Shown: piece by piece, positions 54,180 through 63,754 of the stretch
Numbering within the stretch: position 1 is the stretch's first letter
Layout of the letters: every line of letters begins with the position of its first letter
Assembly (NCBI RefSeq): GCF_004346685.1
Contig: NZ_SMCO01000004.1
Coordinates: 62,001-126,000, forward strand
Direction of reading: 5' to 3'
Source of the DNA: Sulfurirhabdus autotrophica
GTDB lineage: Bacteria; Pseudomonadota; Gammaproteobacteria; Burkholderiales; SMCO01
Length of the DNA: 64,000 bases
The notes under the pieces: generated by a model
What the model was told of the DNA's origin: nothing
Databases searched by the model: none
The model's input: only the letters and a program-made list of their open reading frames with translations
Position numbers and translations under genes: made by a program

Positions 54180-55435
54180 GTTTCTGATTCCTTGTGTTGT
54201 GCGCGTGGAGGCAAAGTTGGCTTTCCGGAATTGATGTGCCGATTAATGGACTGGAAAGCGTCTATCAATTGCGCAACGCGCGTATCCCATGCATTGTTAT
54301 GTGCGTATTCGATAATTTTCGTTCTATCCCATCGGGTCTCAAGAGCTAAAGTAAGTGCTTGCTCCAAAGGGGCCTGTTCACCGAAAGGAACTATTGTACC
54401 TAATTCAGGGTTGCAAACGACTTCGGCGTTGCCGCCGACATCGGTGGTAATAACAGGCAGACCACAGGCCATTGCTTCAAGAAAAACATTTGCCCAGCCT
54501 TCATTTCGTGTTGAAAGCACAAAGATATCCGCAGCGGATAAAGGGGTTTTCAAATCCTCTGATTTCATTGGGCCCGTGAAAATGACCTGTTTTTCAAGAC
54601 CAAGCTTAGAAACCTGGGCACGTAATTGCGTCTCCATGTCGCCTTCAGGGCTTGGACCGCCAACAATCAAATAATGCAGTTCCGGGGAAGTTTTAAGTAG
54701 CTTTGGGAGGCAATCAATCACGCGGTGGAATCCTTTCCTTTCAACCAGGCCACCTACTGAAATCAGGATAGGCGCGTCATGTGGCAATCCCAGTTTGCTC
54801 CGGGCTGTAGTTTTATCAATAGCATGGAATTTTGCGGTATCCACACCATTTCCTATTACCTGGGCCTTGGATTCAGAAATGCCTAATGAAAGGGCGATTT
54901 GGCGTAAAGAATCGGATACGGAAAACACCTGGGCAGCAGATTGCAGAGCCGCGGCCATGCGAATCCGGAAAACTGTTTTTTTAACAAGACGCGATTCAGT
55001 GCCTCGTAACGTAACGGTAAATGGTAGCGTCAGCCATTTACCCAATAAACTCGCGGCATAACCATCAGGATAAGCAAAGTGGCTGTCAATGATGTCACAT
55101 TGATGTTCACGCTGGAGACGGCGCATTAAAGTAAAGGTACTCAGTGCGAGAAAAAAGCCATCCAGCCTTTTGAAGATTCCCGGTATAGAGAAAAACCGAG
55201 GGTGTAGTACTTCGATACCTTCCTGCATTTCCCTGTAAGGTGGATAAGGGCGAAAGTGGGGGCGAAAAAGACGTATTAACCCTTGAAACGGAAACCATGC
55301 TACTGGCGCTACAACCATTAGCGGTAGCGTCTTGGCTACACGGAACATACGTTCGCGTATAAAAACGCCGGCACCAGGCTGCACAGCATTGGGAAACAAA
55401 GTAGTAAAAACCACAATGTGAGGGTTTTCAGACAT
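54170..55435 (-). CDS. GT4 family glycosyltransferase
   Basis: A 421-residue GT-B enzyme from the ATG at 55435 (MSENPHIVVFTTLFP), where the usual N-terminal strand begins; the frame also continues to 55534 inside the next gene. It has PGAGVFIRERM, the donor-domain segment LISVGGLVERKGFHRVIDCL, LIVGGPSPEGDMETQL and EGWANVFLEAM. It overlaps the 55428 gene stop by 8 nt. This gene is part of the XrtA operon but is not clearly one of the XrtA-specific GT4 families. Confidence 0.85.
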   Translation of the reverse strand: MSENPHIVVFTTLFPNAVQPGAGVFIRERMFRVAKTLPLMVVAPVAWFPFQGLIRLFRPHFRPYPPYREMQEGIEVLHPRFFSIPGIFKRLDGFFLALSTFTLMRRLQREHQCDIIDSHFAYPDGYAASLLGKWLTLPFTVTLRGTESRLVKKTVFRIRMAAALQSAAQVFSVSDSLRQIALSLGISESKAQVIGNGVDTAKFHAIDKTTARSKLGLPHDAPILISVGGLVERKGFHRVIDCLPKLLKTSPELHYLIVGGPSPEGDMETQLRAQVSKLGLEKQVIFTGPMKSEDLKTPLSAADIFVLSTRNEGWANVFLEAMACGLPVITTDVGGNAEVVCNPELGTIVPFGEQAPLEQALTLALETRWDRTKIIEYAHNNAWDTRVAQLIDAFQSINRHINSGKPTLPPRAQHKESETCR

Positions 55436-56648
55436 TGTGCACGCTTTTCCCCGTAAGCCGGTTGTAAATGTCCACATAGTTGGACACGGATTTTGTCCAG
55501 TTTCGTTCATTCTCAACAAACTGTCGTGCTGCAATGCGCAGATCCGGCCATTTTGATTCTTGATCCAGCAGTTGTAACACCTCTCTGGCTAATGCCGCAG
55601 GGTCTTCTGCGTTGAACAAAATACCGGTTTTGCCATCCTGAATGAGTTCCTTGTGGCCGCCCACATCAGAAGCGACCAGTAATCTTCCTTGCGCCATGGC
55701 TTCAAGAGGTTTTAAGGGGGTAACCAATTCGGTTAGACGCATGGAATGGCGTGGGTAGGCCAGGATATCCACCAGATCGTAATATCGCTGTACTTGGTCA
55801 TGAGGCACACGCCCAGTGAAAATAACCTGATCTTGAATGCCAAGCCTGGATGCAAGCTGCTTCAGATTGCTATCCTGCGGCCCTCCCCCAACCAGCAACA
55901 AACGTACATCAGGTGCAGATTTGAGAATGCTGGGGAATGCCTCTAATAAGAGATCCAGTCCTTCATAGGCGTAGAAAGAGCCGATGAAACCAATAATTCG
56001 GTGGTTTGCCAAACCTAATTGCTGTTTAAGGGCTGTTTCTCCAGTGCCCCCAACAGTAAATTTCTCAATATCCACTGCGTTCGGGATGACAGTGACTTTT
56101 TGTGCAGGTATGCCTCGAGCAACAATGTCCTGCCGTAGGCCTTCACAAATGGTAGTGATGGCATTTGCGCGCTTGAAAGCGCTTGTTTCTAATCCTCGAG
56201 TCAAGCGGTAGCGTATTCCCCATTCTTTGCTGGTGCCGTGATCCACCGCGGCATCTTCCCAAAATGCACGGACTTCGTAAACAACAGGAATTTTATGCTT
56301 GCGTCCGACGCGCAATGCAGCAATGGCATTTAAAGCGGGTGAGTGGGCATGCAGAATATCAGGGCGAATAAGCGGTATGATTTCATCAAGTCTTTTGGCA
56401 AGGCTGTTGATGATTCTAATCTGGTTGAAAATCGGCAGCCTGGCAAGGCTGCCTGTTGCAGGCGGTGTTCGGTAGAAGTGCAAGCCATCCACATCTTCTT
56501 CAGGCACCTTGCAATTTTCCTGTTTGGCACTGGTGATGTGATAGGTGTCCCACCCAAGTTTACGTTGTTCTCGCAGTATTGCCAGGGTTCGGAAGGTATA
56601 GCCGCTATGCAGTGGAATAGAATGGTCAAGGATGTGAAGAATGCGCAT
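55428..56648 (-). CDS. Exosortase A system-associated GT4 glycosyltransferase (TIGR04063-like)
   Basis: A 406-residue enzyme from the ATG at 56648 (MRILHILDHSIPLHSGYTFR), which lies 4 nt after the amidotransferase stop; a longer frame exists to 56684 but is inside that gene. The N-terminal pattern HILDHSIPLHSGYTFRT is typical of the exosortase A-associated GT4 family. Donor-side motifs are IGSFYAYEGLDLLLEAF, LLLVGGGPQDSNL and PLKPLEAMAQG. It should transfer one of the core sugars of the XrtA-linked EPS. Confidence 0.85.
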   Translation of the reverse strand: MRILHILDHSIPLHSGYTFRTLAILREQRKLGWDTYHITSAKQENCKVPEEDVDGLHFYRTPPATGSLARLPIFNQIRIINSLAKRLDEIIPLIRPDILHAHSPALNAIAALRVGRKHKIPVVYEVRAFWEDAAVDHGTSKEWGIRYRLTRGLETSAFKRANAITTICEGLRQDIVARGIPAQKVTVIPNAVDIEKFTVGGTGETALKQQLGLANHRIIGFIGSFYAYEGLDLLLEAFPSILKSAPDVRLLLVGGGPQDSNLKQLASRLGIQDQVIFTGRVPHDQVQRYYDLVDILAYPRHSMRLTELVTPLKPLEAMAQGRLLVASDVGGHKELIQDGKTGILFNAEDPAALAREVLQLLDQESKWPDLRIAARQFVENERNWTKSVSNYVDIYNRLTGKSVHNV

Positions 56649-56652
56649 CTGT

Positions 56653-58575
56653 TCAGACCCCGGTTGCTTTAGACGCGGATTCATTCTGCATCACGTTTCG
56701 CATGAACGCTTCAAACATCAGGATTGTCCAAAGGGATGCACTGTAGTCTCGCATACCGGATTGATGCTGATCCACCATCTCACGCAGGAAGGCCATATCA
56801 AATATTCCCGTGGAGGCAAGTGTTTCTCCTAACACGGCATCTCGCACCCGTTGCTTGAGAGGTCCGCGAAACCAGTTTGCCAGGGGCACGGAAAATCCCA
56901 TTTTGGTCCGGTAAAGGATATCGTCAGGCAGATAAGATTCGAGACTTTTTTTGAAAATGTATTTGCCTTCTTGCCCGCGTAATTTGTAAGTCGAAGGTAA
57001 GCCAGACATCCACTCTACCAACTGGTGATCAAGTATAGGCACTCTTACTTCCAGAGCGTGAGCCATGCTGGCCCGGTCTACTTTGGTAAGAATATCACCT
57101 GGGAGATAAGTCTTCATGTCGAGATATTGCACGCGTGAAAGCGGGTCGTCAGTGGGCGCGCGGTCTGCATGGTAGCGCATCACATCAACAGCATGGTGGC
57201 CTTGCAGTTTTAATTTGAACGGGTTACTGAAAAGTTTGTCTCTTAATGTGTCACCCATGACAGAGACACTGTGAAAGTAGCCCTCAACCGGGTCGCGGGC
57301 CAATGCTTCAAAAGTGGATTTGGCACGGAATACTTTCGGCGCCCAGTCTGCTTTGGGGTAAACATTTCCGAGCAAACCAAATAACGGCTTGCGGATGCTC
57401 AGGGGCAACATGGCGCGCATGCGCTCTTCATACAGATGATAACGATAGCGACGGTAACCAGCGAGATTTTCGTCCCCACCATCTCCTGAAAGAGCGACTG
57501 TGACACGTTTTTTCGCCAGTTCGCATACCCGGTAGGTTGGAATAGCGGAGCTATCAGCAAAAGGTTCGTCGTATAGTGCGGCTAATTTGTCGATCAGGTC
57601 GTAGTCGTCGGATTCAACTTGCTCTACATAATGTTGCGTATGGAATTGATCGGCAACTTTTTGAGCGAAGGCTGACTCATTAAACGCAGGGTCACCAAAT
57701 GAAATGGAACAGGTGTTAACCGGCTCATTCATCAACCCGGCCATCATGGCCACAACAGCGCTGGAGTCTACGCCTCCGGAAAGAAAGGCACCCAGCGGCA
57801 CTTCAGAGACCAGCCGGATGCGAATGGCTTCTCGTAAACGGACAATGAGTTCTTCCTGCGCTTCTTGTTCAGAGATGGGACCATGGGAGGTAAATGGCAC
57901 ATCCCAGTATTCCTTTGGTTGAGGCAAGGCAACACCGCGTTTGAGCGTGAGGGTATGCGCGGGAGGGAGTTTTTTTGCGCCTTCGAAAATCGTCCGTGGC
58001 TCAGGCACATATCCATAGGCGAAATATTCTTCCACTGCGCAATCGTCTATCACGCGAGGAAAACCGGGATAAGCCAGTAAGGCTTTGAGTTCTGAGCCAA
58101 ACAGGAATGTGCCGTCGGGTAGGCTGCCGTAATAAAGTGGCTTGATGCCCAGACGATCGCGTGCAAGAAATAAGGTTTCTTTCTTGCTATCCCAAAGCGC
58201 AAAGGAAAACATGCCACGAAAGCGTTCTACACAGGCTTCACCCCACTCCTCCCATGCATGGACAATGACTTCCGTATCGCAATGGGTGCGGAAGGTATGC
58301 CCAAGTTGCTGTAATTCAGGCATAAGGTCTACATAATTGTAGATCTCGCCATTAAAAACGACTACTACACTGCCATCTTCGTTGAACAAGGGTTGATGCC
58401 CACTCGATAAATCAATAATGGAAAGCCTTCGGTGTCCTAATCCAACGCCAGGTTCAGTATGCAGTCCGCCTTCATCCGGCCCGCGGTGAAACTGGGTCTG
58501 GTTCATACGTGCCAGTACCTGCTGATCAACTTCGCGCTTATCTTTTAAATCAAAAATACCAACAATGCCACACAT
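56653..58575 (-). CDS. Exosortase A system-associated amidotransferase 1 (asparagine synthase family)
   Basis: A 640-residue protein with an intact class II glutaminase domain (MCGIVGIF with Cys2; HRGPD at 30-34; NGEIYNY at 75-81) and a synthase domain with the ATP loop FLSGGVDSS at 264-272 and SGDGGDEN. It uses glutamine-derived ammonia to make an amide; the acceptor is not known, but the gene is a standard member of XrtA EPS loci. It is 46 nt downstream of the GT TIGR03088-like gene, in the same operon. Confidence 0.9.
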   Translation of the reverse strand: MCGIVGIFDLKDKREVDQQVLARMNQTQFHRGPDEGGLHTEPGVGLGHRRLSIIDLSSGHQPLFNEDGSVVVVFNGEIYNYVDLMPELQQLGHTFRTHCDTEVIVHAWEEWGEACVERFRGMFSFALWDSKKETLFLARDRLGIKPLYYGSLPDGTFLFGSELKALLAYPGFPRVIDDCAVEEYFAYGYVPEPRTIFEGAKKLPPAHTLTLKRGVALPQPKEYWDVPFTSHGPISEQEAQEELIVRLREAIRIRLVSEVPLGAFLSGGVDSSAVVAMMAGLMNEPVNTCSISFGDPAFNESAFAQKVADQFHTQHYVEQVESDDYDLIDKLAALYDEPFADSSAIPTYRVCELAKKRVTVALSGDGGDENLAGYRRYRYHLYEERMRAMLPLSIRKPLFGLLGNVYPKADWAPKVFRAKSTFEALARDPVEGYFHSVSVMGDTLRDKLFSNPFKLKLQGHHAVDVMRYHADRAPTDDPLSRVQYLDMKTYLPGDILTKVDRASMAHALEVRVPILDHQLVEWMSGLPSTYKLRGQEGKYIFKKSLESYLPDDILYRTKMGFSVPLANWFRGPLKQRVRDAVLGETLASTGIFDMAFLREMVDQHQSGMRDYSASLWTILMFEAFMRNVMQNESASKATGV

Positions 58576-58621
58576 GACTTAACCTTGATTATATTCAATT
58601 ATTTTAATGGGTTGATACATT

Positions 58622-59770
58622 TTAAACTGTTGCTGGTTTGTAAATTTGCTCATAGACAGCAAGATAACCCTGAACCATGGCCGGGATACTGAACTGGGAT
58701 TCAATGCGCTTCCGGCTAGCCTGTCCGTGTGTTTTCAACATACTGTCATTGTAATAATACGTAAGCAAGGTTTGTGCCAAACTCTCCGGGTCTGATACCG
58801 GAATGAAAGCGCCGGTCTGCCCTTCTTCCACCAGTTCTGGATTTCCCCCGACCCGTGTTGCAATAATGGGCAACCCGCTGGACATCGCTTCCAGTATGGT
58901 ATTTGAAATGCCTTCACCCAATGAAGGCAGCACAAATAAATCCATATTGCGTAAAATGGGTGCCACATCGCTACTTTCACCAGGAAGCCAGGCGAGATCT
59001 TCTGCGCAGGCTTGTTTCAGTAAGCGCATACAGATTTCCCGCGAGACGCCCTCCCCTATGATCACTAATCTTGCCCGTTGGCGTGCTGTCGGTTCAATTT
59101 CCAGCATTCTGATGAATGCACGCACCAGATTGGGGTAATCTTTTACTTCCGCCATTCTGCCGACACTGCCTATGACGAGTGCGTTTTCAGGCGCGAAATC
59201 AGCAGGGCCGATAGCTTGTTTCTCATCACGCGGGCGGAAGAACGTGCTATCAACACCATTATATATTTGGCTCACGCGCTGCGGTTTGACGCCCACAGTC
59301 TGGATCAACCATTGCTCAAGATCCCGGCTAACGGCAATATAGTGGCCTACAAAGGGGCGTGCCAGTTTGCGCAGTAAGTTATATTTTCGATTTTCACCGT
59401 GCAAATCGAAAACATCCCGTCCATGTTCCCCATGAATTCGCGCGCGGATACCCGCAGCAAAAGCAACAAACTGCCCTTCAATGGCTGACAGGTTTCGCGT
59501 ATGAACTATGGCCGGAGAAAGTTTTCGCAATAAACGCCACAAACGGAAATACCATGTTACATCTCTGCCCGCTGGCTTTGCCAGCGCATAAAATTCCACG
59601 TCTTTTCGCAGGATGCGTTCCCTGAAATCAGTATAGTCATCGAGACAGATAACCACATGGCGGAAACGATCCTTGGGCATGTGATTGATCAGGTTGATCA
59701 TGCCGTTTTCCATGCCGCCAACACGGAAGTGATGGACAACATGGGCGATAAGTGGCGGATTTTTCCCCAT
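58622..59770 (-). CDS. Exosortase A system-associated sugar transferase (TIGR03088-like GT4)
   Basis: A 382-residue GT-B enzyme. It starts LIAHVVHHFRVGGMENGMINLINH, a hallmark of the XrtA-associated stp2 group, and has IYNGVDSTFFRPRDE, IGSVGRMAEVKDYPNLVRAF, VIIGEGVSREICMRLL and EGISNTILEAM. The enzyme transfers a sugar from a nucleotide donor. It lies 41 nt downstream of xrtA. Confidence 0.9.
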   Translation of the reverse strand: MGKNPPLIAHVVHHFRVGGMENGMINLINHMPKDRFRHVVICLDDYTDFRERILRKDVEFYALAKPAGRDVTWYFRLWRLLRKLSPAIVHTRNLSAIEGQFVAFAAGIRARIHGEHGRDVFDLHGENRKYNLLRKLARPFVGHYIAVSRDLEQWLIQTVGVKPQRVSQIYNGVDSTFFRPRDEKQAIGPADFAPENALVIGSVGRMAEVKDYPNLVRAFIRMLEIEPTARQRARLVIIGEGVSREICMRLLKQACAEDLAWLPGESSDVAPILRNMDLFVLPSLGEGISNTILEAMSSGLPIIATRVGGNPELVEEGQTGAFIPVSDPESLAQTLLTYYYNDSMLKTHGQASRKRIESQFSIPAMVQGYLAVYEQIYKPATV

Positions 59771-59811
59771 AAGCTATTTAATCAGCCACATGTTGATTGA
59801 TGGCACCCGTA

Positions 59812-61392
59812 TTATTGTTCCGAAACATTGTGGATGCTCTGCTGGATAGCGGGTAACGTGTCCAGGATGAAATGCTGCAGTGCTTTAGCAGCATCTTCTT
59901 TGTCGTCGCTATATTGCGATGCCACGATAATCGCGGCACCGTCATCATGTTGTCCAAACAGTCGGGCTTTAGCAAGCAGCAATTTTGCGAGATAAGGGTC
60001 GATAGTGTAGGTGCTGGCCAAGTTGTTCCAGCTCCACACAATCAAGCGGGTAGATGGCGAACGAAGCAAGGATTCCTGGACAACCGTTTTTTTGCCGTCA
60101 AGCGTTACTTCTCGGGGTTCTTCACCGACATTGTTCCAAACGGGATGCTTTTGCTGGACCATGTAATTCTGGGAATTGATTAGTTCAGCATCTTGCCGTT
60201 GGGTACGATAATAGAAGAGGTGAAGTTCAATCGTGTTCTCTCCTTTTTTGTATGTCTGCAAAATTTGCGAATCAGCACCAACGAAGTGAGGCTGCCAGTT
60301 TGATATGGGTACATTTTGTTTTTGCCAGCCATTGATGGAATCTGGCAATGACATGACCAGTCCTTTGGTTTTAATTGGCCGGTTATCAAGATAAGTTGCA
60401 TAGGCTGGCCATATGGCTGCGATAATGAAGAGAACGGCACCGGTAATGATAAAGTTTCGGCCCGTGGTTGAAGGCGCAGAGGGTGTTTCAGTTGTGATGT
60501 TTTTTTCTGGTTCTGCAATCAGGTCTTCACGCCAGAAACTGCCAATCCAGAAGAGCAGCATCATGACTATTCCAAAAAATACCCACCCATAAATATAATG
60601 ATCAACGCCTAGTGCCAGAGTCATATCACTTAAGTGGGCAATCATCACAATCAGGTATGCGCGCATTCCATTCGCAAATACAGGCACGATTATAGAGAGT
60701 ATAGAAAAAATAATCCTGCGCTTTGTGCTCCGGAAAGTGAGATAAGCATACAAAGTACCAAGGGTAAAAGAGGCAATGAGGTAACGTAGACCGCTACACC
60801 CTTCCACCACTGACCATTGGCCGCTGGGGATGGTAAAAAATGTCCCTTCGCGGAATACCGGAATGCCGGTGATTTGCAACGCACCCACCACAAAATCCGC
60901 CGTAAAATTCATCATGGAAGGAATCAGAAACTCGCCTGCTGGCACCGCAAAAAGCAGGAAGCCTAGGGGAAAAGCAATGGCGCGTGCAACTTGTGGGCCA
61001 AGAATTGTCCAGACAGTTGCAGCAATCATGGCAACCAGGCCATATTGGGTGAGAACGAGTACGCTGCCAGCATCTGCAATCAGCCAACCGAGTCCCAGAG
61101 CAGCTATAACGAATAGCCCCCTGTAGTCCGGATGCGGCGTTAATTGGGCAAGTAAATTGCGGCGCGTCCAAACGAGATAAGCGCTGATGGGGAAAATAAG
61201 GAAGCCATGTGCAAAGGTTTCGGACCTTTCCCAGATGGCAACTGTAGACAATCCTGTTTCTTTGTAGAGATAGAGAATAGCGGCAATGGTGAGCAGTGTC
61301 AGGAAAACTGCAAGTTGCCATTGCTTTCCAGACTCACCTGCAGGGTTGCCGGTAGCAGAAGCTGATAAAACTGGTTGGTCAGTTGCGGCCAT
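59812..61392 (-). CDS. xrtA: Exosortase A fused to EpsI-like domain
   Basis: A 526-residue protein from the ATG at 61392; the open frame extends to 61494 inside the next gene. The membrane domain (about 25-290) has eight or so helices and the exosortase catalytic residues: Cys199 in VVEGCSGLRYL, Arg244 in NGMRAY and His265 in VDHYIYG. A C-terminal part (about 315-526) is an EpsI/DUF3485 domain (SINGWQ, LFYYRTQRQDAELINSQNYM). Exosortase A cleaves PEP-CTERM proteins at the sorting signal in the inner membrane and is thought to join them to the EPS. Likely clients here are the products of 2891, 10436 and 34131. It overlaps the upstream glycosyltransferase gene by 14 nt. Confidence 0.95.
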   Translation of the reverse strand: MAATDQPVLSASATGNPAGESGKQWQLAVFLTLLTIAAILYLYKETGLSTVAIWERSETFAHGFLIFPISAYLVWTRRNLLAQLTPHPDYRGLFVIAALGLGWLIADAGSVLVLTQYGLVAMIAATVWTILGPQVARAIAFPLGFLLFAVPAGEFLIPSMMNFTADFVVGALQITGIPVFREGTFFTIPSGQWSVVEGCSGLRYLIASFTLGTLYAYLTFRSTKRRIIFSILSIIVPVFANGMRAYLIVMIAHLSDMTLALGVDHYIYGWVFFGIVMMLLFWIGSFWREDLIAEPEKNITTETPSAPSTTGRNFIITGAVLFIIAAIWPAYATYLDNRPIKTKGLVMSLPDSINGWQKQNVPISNWQPHFVGADSQILQTYKKGENTIELHLFYYRTQRQDAELINSQNYMVQQKHPVWNNVGEEPREVTLDGKKTVVQESLLRSPSTRLIVWSWNNLASTYTIDPYLAKLLLAKARLFGQHDDGAAIIVASQYSDDKEDAAKALQHFILDTLPAIQQSIHNVSEQ

Positions 61393-62668
61393 GTTTATTT
61401 TCTCTAAGGGGGTTCGCGAAGCTCGGGTTATGCGACATTTTAATATTTGCAGCGGGCTCATTTGACGAGGGTTCTTTAGTAAGTAAAGCTTCAACCTGCG
61501 CGAGACTGCTATCCCAAATATAGTTAGTCAATATTCTGCTTCGGGCAGCTGTACCGATTTTATTCATTAAATTTTCTTTTAATATTTTCACAATAGTTTG
61601 GTTAAATTCACTGGTGTTGCCCGCAATGAGCAATTCACATTCCGGTTGGGCATCAATTCCTTCTGCCGCTTGCGGAGAAGCGACAACCGTTTTCGCCATG
61701 GCCATGGCCTCAAGCACTTTGTTTTGTAATCCTCTTGCAATTCGCAATGGCGCAACCGCGAGTTTTGCATGTGCAAGATAGGGCCTTATATCCTCAACTG
61801 TGCCGGTTACTGTGACCCCGGGTAATCCGGATAATTCACAAACAGCGGGTGTTGGACGAGAGCCGACAATATAAAAACGGGCTTGGGGGAATTCAGCTAG
61901 AACGGCAGGGAAAACTTCCTGGGAAAACCAGACTACGGCATCTACATTGGGCCAGTAATCCATTGCACCAGTAAAAACCAGTACTTGTTCATCTTCAGAA
62001 TAAGGGTTGGGGTATTCACGATCCGGTGAAAAATAGTCAGCGTCGACGCCATTACTGAAATAGCCTGTCTTTTCCGCACTTTCTGGCGCCAGCTGCTTGA
62101 ATAAAGTGGCTTCTTCCGATGAAACAAACAAAGACGCATCAAATTGCTTCGCTATTTCTCGCTCATAGCGGAGTAAATATTGCCCTTCTCTCCGGTAGAG
62201 CCAGGAGAGTGGCCAGTGCTTGCTTTTGGCGTACTGTATCCATTTATCTGAATCAATATCCACAAAATCAATCACGCGGCGCATATCATTGGCGTGACTG
62301 ACATATTGGGCCATGGCAGATGAAAAAACCAGAATACGCATGATCGGCTGACTGGTCAGACGCTCATTTACCCAGTGTTGTAGCTCGGCATTTCTATAAT
62401 AGGGAAGCGTCAGAGGCTGTCCTGTCAACAGACCAGACAGACTATGCAATTTAGCGCTGGTTGGGTTGAGTCTGACAAAGCAACTATCGCTGCAAAATGA
62501 TTTTGTGATATCCACATGCTGCCAGTCATCCTCGTCATCCACAAAAGTACCAAGATGAACCTTGTAGTGCTGACTTAAATATTTGAGCAAATGGAAAGAA
62601 CGGATTTTATCGCCCTTGTTGGGCGGGTACGGTATGCGGTGTGTAAGGTATAACAAGTCTTCCGCCAT
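61379..62668 (-). CDS. Exosortase A system-associated sugar transferase (TIGR03087-like)
   Basis: A 429-residue GT-B enzyme with LLYLTHRIPYPPNKGDKIRSF at its N-terminus, the defining start of the stp1 group. Other features are RRVIDFVDIDSDKWIQYA, FTGAMDYWPNVDAVVWF and IARGLQNKVLEAMAM. It transfers a sugar in EPS assembly; its donor is unknown. The stop overlaps the start of xrtA and the FemAB gene lies 3 nt upstream. Confidence 0.92.
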   Translation of the reverse strand: MAEDLLYLTHRIPYPPNKGDKIRSFHLLKYLSQHYKVHLGTFVDDEDDWQHVDITKSFCSDSCFVRLNPTSAKLHSLSGLLTGQPLTLPYYRNAELQHWVNERLTSQPIMRILVFSSAMAQYVSHANDMRRVIDFVDIDSDKWIQYAKSKHWPLSWLYRREGQYLLRYEREIAKQFDASLFVSSEEATLFKQLAPESAEKTGYFSNGVDADYFSPDREYPNPYSEDEQVLVFTGAMDYWPNVDAVVWFSQEVFPAVLAEFPQARFYIVGSRPTPAVCELSGLPGVTVTGTVEDIRPYLAHAKLAVAPLRIARGLQNKVLEAMAMAKTVVASPQAAEGIDAQPECELLIAGNTSEFNQTIVKILKENLMNKIGTAARSRILTNYIWDSSLAQVEALLTKEPSSNEPAANIKMSHNPSFANPLRENKHGRN

Positions 62669-62671
62669 TAC

Positions 62672-63754
62672 CTACCCTAAATTTTTCACAATATGCGGGC
62701 CGATCAGATTTGCAACGGCAAGCGGCAGATGCTGCCAGGCTTTTATAAATAGCTGATATTTAGGGTTGAGCGGGTTATGTTCTGGTACGCTCTTGGCTCG
62801 ATGGAGCTGATATTCATAATGTAACGGTTGCGGCTCAAATCCCCAGTTTCTCTTGAAATCAAAAGGGCCCGTTCCGCGTTTGCTGCGGCCATAATCAAAA
62901 ATTTTGTAGCCACGCTCACACGACCGCCGCATTAACTCCCAATATTTAAAATCATTGGCTGCAAGATCTCTAGCCGCTAATGTATCACCTGCGTAGTAAG
63001 GCAATACTTCATCGCGGAAGTAGAATGTCAGAACGCTGCTGACAACCTGCCCGTTTTTGGTGATCGAAAGCACTTCACAATCCTGACCAAAAACAGACTT
63101 TAACAATATAAAATATCGTTTGGGTAATGCCGGTGTTCCGTGGCGGTGGACATTCTCAGCGAATACCGAAAAAAAACGATCTGTATTTTCGTCAATTACA
63201 CTTACTAATTCGTTCTTGATACCTTTTCGGACCATAGCCCTTTGCTTGCGGGGAATGTTGAGCATGTTCTGCTCCACATCCGGATCAATGGCTTTACGAA
63301 ATGTGACATATAAATCCTTGCCAGCCCAATCTGCGTGGAATGTGTTGATATTTCGATATTCCAAAAAATCCACATTGGTTTTTGCCGCGAGTTGTTGTGC
63401 GGCCTGATCTAGTGCTATCCGAGCAGATTCATTCGTTGCAGCAATCCCGCCGTAAACGCAAAACGGTAGTGATGAAAGTGAGTGGCCAAACAAAAAGCTT
63501 TTGACTTCCGCGAGCGGTAACACGCCAAGAATTATTCCCTCGGACTCAGCAAGCAAAAAATGTGTTTTGTGCCCGAATGCTTTTTCAATTACCGTTTTCC
63601 ATCCTGAGCGGTGAAAAAAAGTGGCTTCAGGACAAGACATCACGAAGGCATCCCAATTTTCAGCATCTTCCTGTTGCATCAATCGTACGACAGGAATGGC
63701 TTGTAGGCTGGATTTGTGAGGTGAATTGGTCTGATCATGGGTCATACCATTCAT
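62672..63754 (-). CDS. FemAB family XrtA/PEP-CTERM system-associated protein
   Basis: A 360-residue GNAT-fold protein with VVRLMQQEDAENWDAFV and FFHRSGWKTVIEKAFGHKTHF at the start and YKIFDYGRSKRGTGPFDFKRNWGFE near the end, both diagnostic for this FemAB group. FemAB enzymes transfer aminoacyl groups from tRNA; the group is invariably found in XrtA loci, but its reaction is not proven. The start overlaps the deacetylase stop by 4 nt; an ATG three codons downstream is possible. Confidence 0.92.
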   Translation of the reverse strand: MNGMTHDQTNSPHKSSLQAIPVVRLMQQEDAENWDAFVMSCPEATFFHRSGWKTVIEKAFGHKTHFLLAESEGIILGVLPLAEVKSFLFGHSLSSLPFCVYGGIAATNESARIALDQAAQQLAAKTNVDFLEYRNINTFHADWAGKDLYVTFRKAIDPDVEQNMLNIPRKQRAMVRKGIKNELVSVIDENTDRFFSVFAENVHRHGTPALPKRYFILLKSVFGQDCEVLSITKNGQVVSSVLTFYFRDEVLPYYAGDTLAARDLAANDFKYWELMRRSCERGYKIFDYGRSKRGTGPFDFKRNWGFEPQPLHYEYQLHRAKSVPEHNPLNPKYQLFIKAWQHLPLAVANLIGPHIVKNLG

